Source: CAAGNP01 sp045595965 (GTDB lineage: Bacteria > Bacteroidota > Bacteroidia > Bacteroidales > UBA932). From it: a DNA stretch of 11,081 nucleotides. The first letter of the stretch is position 1. Each line of letters begins with the position of its first letter. This document shows, piece after piece, positions 5,718-11,081 of this stretch. The position numbers and the translations under genes were made by a program. The stretch is from positions 1 to 11,081 of the forward strand of contig JAZOBN010000033.1 of the NCBI GenBank assembly GCA_045595965.1, written 5' to 3'. The notes beneath the pieces are model-generated. The model saw nothing but the letters and a program-made list of their open reading frames with translations, ran no database searches and was not told where the DNA came from.

Positions 5718-6836
5718 ATGGAAAAATCTAAAGTTTATTTCACAAACCTGCGGACCACCCCGAGAACCCCTCTTGCTAAAAAGATGGAAACTCTCGTAAA
5801 AGCGGCAGGAATCGAGACAATTGACTTTCAAGACAAATTTGTAGCAATCAAAATACACTTCGGCGAGGCCGGCAATATGGCATACCTTAGGCCCAACTAT
5901 GCTGCACGTCTTATCGAATTTATCCGCAGCAAAGGTGGCAAGCCATTTCTCACAGACAGCAACACACTCTATTCGGGGAGCAGATCAAACGCTGTTGACC
6001 ACCTCGATTGCGCAACAAAAAATGGCTACAACCCTCTGTCTGCCTCAGCAAATGTAATCATTGCCGATGGATTGAAGGGGACCGAATACCGTGAAATTCC
6101 TATTGGTGGAAAGTACTGCCCTGCCCCTAAAATCGGCTCGGCTATAGCAGATGCAGACATCTTCATCTCAATGAACCATTTCAAAGGTCACGAACAGACA
6201 GGATTTGGAGGTGCCTTGAAGAACATAGGTATGGGTTCTGCAAGCCGTGGCGGAAAACTTGAGCTTCACTCCTCTTCGAAGCCTGTAATAAACAGAGACA
6301 AATGCCGCAGTTGCAATGTCTGTGTAAAAAATTGTGCCCATAGCGCCATCACACTTGACAACAGCAAGAAAGCGGTAATCGACTACAATAAATGTGTGGG
6401 TTGCGGACAATGTGTAGCCCTATGCCAATTTGAAGGTGCTGTTTTGAAAGATTACAACACTTCACAGGAGCTGAACTACAAGATAGCAGAGTATGCAAAA
6501 GCTGTAATTGAAGGCAAGCCCCATTTCCACATCAGTTTCATCGTCAATGTCTCACCCGAATGCGATTGCTGGTGTCACAACGACGCTGCCATTGTCCCCG
6601 ATTTGGGAATTGCAGCCTCATTTGATCCTGTAGCACTTGACCAGGCTTGCGCAGACATGGTAATCAACGCCCCTATCATCCCTGGCAGCATCCTTCACGA
6701 AGGGCATCCACATGAACACCTTTGTGGCGAAGACAAATTCCATATAATCCACCCCGACACCAATTGGCAAAGCGGCCTGGAATATGGAGAAGAGATAGGG
6801 ATAGGGAGAAGGGACTATGAACTAATACATATCTGA
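5718..6836 (+). CDS. DUF362 domain protein with a 2x[4Fe-4S] ferredoxin domain
   Basis: The 372-residue protein has a DUF362 region from about residue 5 to 185, including FVAIKIHFGEAGNMAYLRP (41-59), and resuming after the ferredoxin insert. The ferredoxin insert has two complete cluster motifs: Cys196, 199, 202, 206 and Cys226, 229, 232, 236 (CxxCxxCxxxC each). A further cysteine group, ECDCWCHNDA at 281-290, follows, and the protein ends with a His-rich stretch near 327-334. There is no signal peptide, so it is cytosolic. Two low-potential clusters point to electron transfer or a redox enzyme, but no substrate is established for this family. It is the first gene of a four-gene operon and its stop is 1 bp from the next start. 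The start is supported by MEKSKVYFTNLR and the promoter just upstream. Confidence 0.9.
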   Translation: MEKSKVYFTNLRTTPRTPLAKKMETLVKAAGIETIDFQDKFVAIKIHFGEAGNMAYLRPNYAARLIEFIRSKGGKPFLTDSNTLYSGSRSNAVDHLDCATKNGYNPLSASANVIIADGLKGTEYREIPIGGKYCPAPKIGSAIADADIFISMNHFKGHEQTGFGGALKNIGMGSASRGGKLELHSSSKPVINRDKCRSCNVCVKNCAHSAITLDNSKKAVIDYNKCVGCGQCVALCQFEGAVLKDYNTSQELNYKIAEYAKAVIEGKPHFHISFIVNVSPECDCWCHNDAAIVPDLGIAASFDPVALDQACADMVINAPIIPGSILHEGHPHEHLCGEDKFHIIHPDTNWQSGLEYGEEIGIGRRDYELIHI

Positions 6837-6837
6837 T

Positions 6838-7674
6838 ATGAAAAGGATTTTTTTAGCACTTGCAGCCATTATCCTCCTCGGATCGTGTGCCCAGAAAGAT
6901 TTGAAAGTGATATCCTTCAATGTAAGGGTCTGTGGAAATGATACATTTGATGGAGAGAATAACTGGAAATTCCGCAAAGAGGCTGCTGTAAAAATGATTG
7001 AGGCAGAACAACCCGATTTCTTCGGTCTTCAGGAGGCGCTTTATCTTCAGGCAAAGTATATGGATGAGAACCTCCCTCAGTACACCAAATATGGGGTTGA
7101 CAGAGATGGCGGATTTGAAAAGGGAGAGGCAGAATCCTGTGCTATTTTCTATATGACAGAAAAATACAAACTTCTGGACAAAGGGACTTTCTGGCTGAGT
7201 CAGACCCCGGATACCCCATCAAGAGGTTGGGACGCCGCCTGCCACCGTGTAGCAACATGGGTTCTTCTGCAACAAAAAGGGGTTGGTGGGGAGAAGATTC
7301 TCTTTGTCAACACCCACTTTGACCACATTGGGAAAGAGGCCCGCGCCAATTCAGGCAAATTGATTATGGAGAAGATCGGTGAGATTATGCCACAAAATGC
7401 CCTCCTATTCGTCTCTGGCGACTTCAACGCTTCAATTGAAGATGTGGCTGTGGCACCACTGGTAGAGCAGCTTGAATACTCAAGAGAGAGATCTCCCGAA
7501 ACCGACTCCACTACTACATTCAACAACTGGGAAAGGGTAACAAAACCAACAATAATAGACCACATATTCTATAAAGGGGTAATACCATTGAGATACCGCG
7601 TTATCACTGACAATTACGGGGCTCCAATCTTATCAGACCACTATCCAATAGCGTTTGAATGTAAAATCAGATAA
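6838..7674 (+). CDS. Endonuclease/exonuclease/phosphatase (EEP) fold lipoprotein
   Basis: The 278-residue protein starts with a lipoprotein signal peptide: Lys2-Arg3, a hydrophobic core 4-13, and the lipobox LGSC with Cys17 as the lipidated residue. The mature part has the EEP (DNase I / sphingomyelinase / inositol phosphatase) motifs in order: SFNVR (26-30), LQE with metal-binding Glu66, NTHFDH (158-163), SGDFN (193-197), IDHIF (240-244) and SDHYP (266-270). The catalytic set is complete. It is expected to hydrolyse phosphodiester or phosphomonoester bonds in the envelope; this compact subgroup is common in Bacteroidota, and its substrate (nucleic acid, lipid head group, sugar phosphate) is not identifiable. 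It lies between the DUF362 and SDR genes, 1 and 2 bp from them, so it is translationally coupled. Confidence 0.9.
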   Translation: MKRIFLALAAIILLGSCAQKDLKVISFNVRVCGNDTFDGENNWKFRKEAAVKMIEAEQPDFFGLQEALYLQAKYMDENLPQYTKYGVDRDGGFEKGEAESCAIFYMTEKYKLLDKGTFWLSQTPDTPSRGWDAACHRVATWVLLQQKGVGGEKILFVNTHFDHIGKEARANSGKLIMEKIGEIMPQNALLFVSGDFNASIEDVAVAPLVEQLEYSRERSPETDSTTTFNNWERVTKPTIIDHIFYKGVIPLRYRVITDNYGAPILSDHYPIAFECKIR

Positions 7675-7676
7675 AT

Positions 7677-8468
7677 ATGGTAAATTTCAAAGGACAATTG
7701 GCATTGATCACCGGAGCAGGATCCGGAATAGGAGAAGCGCTGGCTTACCAGTTCGCAAAAAAGGGGACACACGTCATCCTCACTGGCAGACGCAGGGCGA
7801 ACCTTGAGAAAGTGAAAAACAATTGTGAAAAAATGGGGGTAAAGGGGTATGTATTTGAACTCGACCTCCAATCATACGACTCTATAGACTCTCTTGCCTC
7901 TGCACTTGAAGAGAACTCGCTCCGACCCGATTTCATCATCCTGAATGCCGGAATTTCACAAAGGGCACTCACCCTTGAAACAGATTTCGAAGTTGATATG
8001 AAATTGATGAACACCAACTATTTCGGATCTGTATATCTGATAAAAAAACTCAAGAAGATATTGCTTGAATCCCAAGTCACCCACATTGCTGTAAACACAT
8101 CAATATCGGGACTTTTCGGATTCCCTCTCCGCTCTGCATACTGTGCATCCAAGAGGGCACTTTTCGGATTCTTTGAGTCTCTTGCACTTGAATACCCCAA
8201 TATAAAGGTAACATTTATCATCCCGGGAAGGATCAATACAGAGATTTCCCGTAGTGCTGTCATGGGTGACGGCTCCAAGTTTGGAGAGATGGATCCTGGC
8301 CAGGCAAATGGGATGGATGTCAACAAATGCGCTAGAATAGCCATTAAAGCTATTGCAAAAGAGAGACATAAAAAGCTCATAGGGGGCAAAGAACTCCTTA
8401 TGGCATATATATACAAATACATCCCCTGGCTATACTATATTTTGGCCAGGAAAGTATCTGCACATTAA
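7677..8468 (+). CDS. Short-chain dehydrogenase/reductase (SDR), classical type
   Basis: The 263-residue protein has the classical SDR cofactor motif TGAGSGIG at residues 12-19, LNAG at 89-92, the catalytic Ser142 and the YxxxK pair Tyr155/Lys159, followed by PGRINTEI (183-190). GRRR at 37-40 after the second strand favours NADP(H) over NAD(H). It should reduce a ketone or oxidise an alcohol of unknown identity. The C-terminus, LLMAYIYKYIPWLYYILARK (240-259), is hydrophobic and aromatic. That suggests membrane association and a lipid-like substrate, as in the DHRS7-like and 3-ketosphinganine reductase-like branches; this is inference. It starts 2 bp after the lipoprotein gene stop. Confidence 0.9.
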   Translation: MVNFKGQLALITGAGSGIGEALAYQFAKKGTHVILTGRRRANLEKVKNNCEKMGVKGYVFELDLQSYDSIDSLASALEENSLRPDFIILNAGISQRALTLETDFEVDMKLMNTNYFGSVYLIKKLKKILLESQVTHIAVNTSISGLFGFPLRSAYCASKRALFGFFESLALEYPNIKVTFIIPGRINTEISRSAVMGDGSKFGEMDPGQANGMDVNKCARIAIKAIAKERHKKLIGGKELLMAYIYKYIPWLYYILARKVSAH

Positions 8469-8490
8469 TAAACTATTAAACCTAAATACA

Positions 8491-9570
8491 ATGAGTAAGA
8501 CAATTTGTGGTATCCAGCAAGTGGGAATCGGCGTTAAAAATGTTGCCGAATCTTGGAAATGGTACAAAGAAAATCTCGGATTTGACACCAAAATCTTCGG
8601 AGATGAAGGTGTTGCTGAGAAAATGCTCCCATACACAGGGGGCAAGCCACAACCCAGATATGCTATCCTGGTTATGAACCTTAGAGGTGGTGGCGGATTT
8701 GAGGTATGGGAACCTCGTGGAAGAGAACTTAACTATATCCAGTTCGAACCAGAAATAGGAGATCTTGGAATATTTGCATGCAAAGTGAAGTCGCCCAATG
8801 TTGCCGGTGCATATCAGGAGTTGAAGGCAAAAGGGGCAAATCTCCTTTCAACCCCAAATCCTAACCCGGCAGGCAAAATGCACTTCTTTGTAAAAGATCC
8901 TTGGGGAAATATTTTCGACATAGAAGAGGACAATTACGTATTCATCAATGAAAAGAAAAATTTCGGAGGTGGCAACGGTGCAATTCTAGGGGTTACCGAT
9001 ATGGATAAATCTATCAAATTCTACAGTACCCTTATGGAGTATGACAAAGTGGAATACGATGTAACTGACAGATTTAACGACTTTGGAGATGTTCCTGGTT
9101 CAAAATATATGTTCCGCAGAGTGATGCTGACCCGCTCAAAAGGTCTCGAAGGACCTCTATGTGAAGTAATGGGGACATCACATATCGAACTTGTGCAGAG
9201 AATCATCTCAAAAACTCCAGAATCAACCACCCCTGCGCCACGCAAGCTGTACGAAGGTCGCTTATGGGGAGATCCAGGATTTATCCACCTGTGTTTTGAT
9301 ATCAGAAACATGGAGGGGATACGCGAATGTGCTGAATCTCTCGGACATCCGTTCGTATGCGACGGAGGAAGAGACTTCGATATGGGAGATGCAAACGGCC
9401 ACTTCACATATGTAGAGGATCCTGATGGCACCCTTATCGAATTTGTAGAGACATTCAAAGTTCCAATTATGAAGAAATATGGCATCTTCCTCCATCTTGA
9501 AAAGAGAGATAACAAGAAACCATTACCTAAGATAATGACAAAAGCTCTCCGTTTTCTGAAGAGCAAATAG
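8491..9570 (+). CDS. VOC (glyoxalase/bleomycin resistance/dioxygenase) superfamily protein with two domains
   Basis: The 359 residues form four beta-alpha-beta modules, that is two VOC domains (about 4-150 and 160-322), each ending with DP(W/D)G signatures: KDPWGNIFDIEE (135-146) and EDPDGTLIEFVE (309-320). In the C-terminal domain Glu233 (SHIELV), His266 (FIHLCF) and Glu317 (LIEFVE) sit at metal-ligand positions. In the N-terminal domain only Gln10 (QQVGIGV) and a Glu at 71 or 74 are plausible ligands, and the expected His is missing, so this domain may be structural. Members of the superfamily include glyoxalases, epimerases and ring-cleavage dioxygenases; the reaction here is unknown. It starts 22 bp after the SDR gene, with no internal promoter, and is the last gene of the operon. 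The basic C-terminal tail (323-359) is outside the fold. Confidence 0.87.
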   Translation: MSKTICGIQQVGIGVKNVAESWKWYKENLGFDTKIFGDEGVAEKMLPYTGGKPQPRYAILVMNLRGGGGFEVWEPRGRELNYIQFEPEIGDLGIFACKVKSPNVAGAYQELKAKGANLLSTPNPNPAGKMHFFVKDPWGNIFDIEEDNYVFINEKKNFGGGNGAILGVTDMDKSIKFYSTLMEYDKVEYDVTDRFNDFGDVPGSKYMFRRVMLTRSKGLEGPLCEVMGTSHIELVQRIISKTPESTTPAPRKLYEGRLWGDPGFIHLCFDIRNMEGIRECAESLGHPFVCDGGRDFDMGDANGHFTYVEDPDGTLIEFVETFKVPIMKKYGIFLHLEKRDNKKPLPKIMTKALRFLKSK

Positions 9571-9590
9571 TAAGTACCCAGATAAGATAC

Positions 9591-9620
9591 AAGGCCGCTC
9601 CAAATAGGAACGGCCTTTTT
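9591..9620 (+). terminator. Terminator of the DUF362-VOC operon
   Basis: AAGGCCG and CGGCCTT form the outer stem, extended after one mismatch by TCC/GGA around a 5-base loop, and a TTTTT tract follows on the plus strand. It sits 20 bp after the VOC stop. On the minus strand the tail is only TTGTAT, so it serves the convergent nupG gene poorly. Confidence 0.85.
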
Positions 9621-9641
9621 CGTATGTTGTACCTTTTGTAG

Positions 9642-10919
9642 CTATTTTGAAGGGGTATGTTTGTATTTGAACAGAATTGCAAAGAATATTGCAATAACCA
9701 ATGAATAAGCAGCAAATACAAACCACGAATCTGCCCAACCACTCATCACAGCATGCCAATCTGTGCTACCTTCTACTTTGTGAACATTTACAAGAGCATT
9801 TATAGCTGCTTGTGCACCAAGTGAGCCAAGTGCAGCACCGATACCGTTTGTCATCATCATAAAGAGCCCCTGGGCACTTGAACGAATAGACTTGTCAGTA
9901 GCTTCATTTACAAATAGAGAACCTGAGATATTGAAGAAGTCGAATGCTACGCCATAAACAATCATAGAGAGGATAAACATCCATACACCGGCACCTGGAT
10001 TACCGGTAGCGAACAAACCGAATCTGAATACCCATGCAAGCATGGCCATCAACATAACCCTCTTAATACCCCATTTCTTCAAACAGAATGGAATCAAAAG
10101 AATACACAATGTCTCTGATATCTGACTTAGAGAAATGAGCATATTTGAGTGTTTTACACCGAAAGTATCAGAATATTCTGGAAGATTTCCGAAGTCACCT
10201 AAGAATGGATTCGCAAAACCATTGGTAATCTGTAGAGCCACACCCAGGAATAGTGAGAAGATAAAGAAAATAGCCATTCGTTTCTCCTTGAAGAGTTTGA
10301 ATGCTGAAAGACCCATCGCATCAGCAAGGGACTTCTTCTCTGTAGTCTTGACGATAGGACAATCGGGCAAAGTGAAGCAGTACAAACCAAGAACGATTCC
10401 CAAAATACCTGAAGTAATATATTGGAAGGCATTGCCCTGAAATCCCATTAGATCAACAAACCACATTGTGCAGATAAATCCCACAGTACCCCAGACTCTG
10501 ATAGGTGGGAATGCCTTTACAGGATCAAGACCTCCCTTTTCAAGAGCATTATATGCAACAGAGTTGGAAAGTGCTATTGTAGGCATGAAAAAGGCAACAC
10601 TTATTGTATACAAAGTAAAGAGGACAGAGAATTGTGCAGAATCGCCAGCAATATGACCATAGTAGCCCGATGCGAACATAAATAGACCGGCAAGAAGGTG
10701 AGCAATTCCTAATGTTTTCTGTGCTGGAATCCATTTGTCAGCAACAATACCCAAGAGGGCTGGCATAAAAATAGAGACGATTCCTTGTACTGAGTAGAAA
10801 AGGCCGATTTTCTCACCAATTCCGATTGAACCAAGGTAACGTCCCTGTGATGTAAGATAAGCTCCCCAAACAGCAAACTGCAGGAAGTTCATCAAGATAA
10901 GTTTCAATTTTGTATTCAT
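9642..10919 (-). CDS. nupG: Nucleoside:H+ symporter of the NupG/XapB type (MFS)
   Basis: This 425-residue inner-membrane protein, with about 12 hydrophobic segments, imports nucleosides with protons. Extended matches to the E. coli NupG sequence as I recall it include MPALLGIVADKW (52-63), FPPIRVWGTVGF (137-148), KRMAIFFIFS (213-222), LSQISET (264-270), SMIVYGVAFDFFNISGS (318-334) and SAQGLFMMMTNG (348-359). The residues corresponding to the nucleoside-site residues I recall for E. coli NupG are present: Arg141, Thr145, Phe148, Gln230, Asn233, Gln266, Glu269, Tyr322 and Phe326. It is a single-gene unit, convergent with the VOC operon and just downstream of an rRNA operon, with its own promoter. 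The ATG at 10919 gives MNTKLKLILMNFLQF, a normal NupG start. Exact substrate range (purine, pyrimidine or xanthosine) is not certain. Confidence 0.9.
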   Translation of the reverse strand: MNTKLKLILMNFLQFAVWGAYLTSQGRYLGSIGIGEKIGLFYSVQGIVSIFMPALLGIVADKWIPAQKTLGIAHLLAGLFMFASGYYGHIAGDSAQFSVLFTLYTISVAFFMPTIALSNSVAYNALEKGGLDPVKAFPPIRVWGTVGFICTMWFVDLMGFQGNAFQYITSGILGIVLGLYCFTLPDCPIVKTTEKKSLADAMGLSAFKLFKEKRMAIFFIFSLFLGVALQITNGFANPFLGDFGNLPEYSDTFGVKHSNMLISLSQISETLCILLIPFCLKKWGIKRVMLMAMLAWVFRFGLFATGNPGAGVWMFILSMIVYGVAFDFFNISGSLFVNEATDKSIRSSAQGLFMMMTNGIGAALGSLGAQAAINALVNVHKVEGSTDWHAVMSGWADSWFVFAAYSLVIAIFFAILFKYKHTPSK

Positions 10920-10925
10920 AGGTCA

Positions 10926-10941
10926 AACATTTTTTGATGTT
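10926..10941 (-). repeat. Short inverted repeat in the nupG leader
   Basis: AACAT (10926-10930) and ATGTT (10937-10941) are complementary across 6 bases, immediately downstream of the -7 box and around the predicted transcription start. It may be an operator half-site pair or a small leader hairpin; at 5 bp per arm chance is quite possible. Confidence 0.25.
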
Positions 10942-10971
10942 CAAAGATACAAACAATCCCTTGAGTACAAA
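10942..10971 (-). promoter_or_regulatory. Promoter of nupG
   Basis: On the minus strand TATCTTTG (10949-10942) matches TAnnTTTG and TTTG (10971-10968) lies 18 bases upstream. The -33 element is the last part of the T tract of the rRNA terminator. The predicted start is near 10935, with a leader of about 16 nt. Confidence 0.65.
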
Positions 10972-11006
10972 AAAAAAGCCTCCAGAACCATAGATTCTGA
11001 AGGCTT
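10969..11006 (-). terminator. Rho-independent terminator of the rRNA operon
   Basis: On the minus strand AAGCCTTCAGAA (11006-10995) pairs with TTCTGGAGGCTT (10987-10976) over 12 bp with one G-U pair, and the stem can extend by two more pairs in the loop. A run of nine T residues reaches 10969. It lies a few bases after the 5S rRNA 3' end. Confidence 0.9.
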
Positions 11007-11010
11007 ATAT

Positions 11011-11081
11011 AGGGCGGCGGCTACCTACTCTCCCACCCGGGTTAGGGCAGTACCATCGGCACAAGTGCGTTTAACTTCTCT
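11011..11081 (-). rRNA. rrf: 5S ribosomal RNA, 3' part (5' end outside the window)
   Basis: Read on the minus strand, the edge begins with AGAGAAGTTAAACGCACTTG, followed by GCCGATGGTACTGCC and GGGAGAGTAGGTAGCCGCCG. These are the highly conserved 3' parts of bacterial 5S rRNA (loop B/helix III, loop E and helix IV-V, terminal stem). About 70 of roughly 110-120 nt are present. The exact 3' end near 11011 is estimated from the terminal GC-rich strand. It implies a complete rrn operon just beyond the right edge, transcribed towards nupG. Confidence 0.93.

Noticed and set aside
5652..5858. In-frame N-terminal extension of the nucleotidyltransferase (70 extra codons back to an ATG at 5858)
   Set aside because: It would run through the divergent promoters and the start of the DUF362 gene. 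The extra residues look unlike the family, while MKPTLVVLAAG at 5651 is the canonical start.
9021..9566. Open frame of 181 codons antisense to the VOC gene
   Set aside because: It is long but featureless and entirely within a well-supported gene; no promoter is seen.

Overview
The window looks like a chromosomal segment of a Bacteroidota bacterium, probably of the order Bacteroidales. Four things point there: several gene starts are preceded by the Bacteroidota -7 box TAnnTTTG, start codons mostly lack a Shine-Dalgarno sequence, the serC-serA-DUF1015 gene order is one I associate with this group, and the protein versions (ACT-less SerA with TPKKMGAET, NupG-type transporter, Bacteroidales-style DUF362 ferredoxin) fit. 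The species cannot be named from the sequence.

Layout from left to right. (1) 1-138: the 5' end of an IS3-family (IS150-like) insertion sequence, cut by the window edge, with the first 30 codons of its OrfA on the minus strand. (2) 172-3489, minus strand: a tight serine-biosynthesis operon serC-serA-DUF1015 (gaps of 8 and 10 bp) with its own promoter. The last gene carries an unusual cysteine-rich insertion and a DGHHR motif. (3) 3623-4453, minus: a membrane-anchored LytTR transcriptional regulator with two near-palindromic repeats in its promoter region. (4) 4454-4736: an intergenic stretch with a good plus-strand promoter and a strong terminator about 110 nt downstream but no open frame, so a candidate small RNA. 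(5) 4737-5651, minus: a sugar-nucleotide-type nucleotidyltransferase. (6) 5718-9570, plus: a four-gene operon of a DUF362/ferredoxin protein, a lipoprotein of the endonuclease/exonuclease/phosphatase fold, a short-chain dehydrogenase and a two-domain VOC protein. It is divergent from the nucleotidyltransferase and closed by a hairpin terminator. (7) 9642-10919, minus: a NupG-type nucleoside:H+ symporter. (8) 10969-11081, minus: the terminator and 3' part of a 5S rRNA gene, so an rrn operon ends at the right edge.

How the parts fit: SerA and SerC perform the first two steps of phosphorylated serine synthesis. No phosphoserine phosphatase (SerB) is present, and the co-transcribed DUF1015 protein is the natural suspect for a related role. 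The plus-strand operon mixes an iron-sulfur protein, a cell-envelope hydrolase, a reductase and a glyoxalase-fold protein; their common substrate cannot be read from sequence. The most promising uncharacterised items are the candidate small RNA next to the LytTR gene with its paired operators, and the cysteine-rich DUF1015 protein in the serine operon. No CRISPR array, phage module or defence system was seen.
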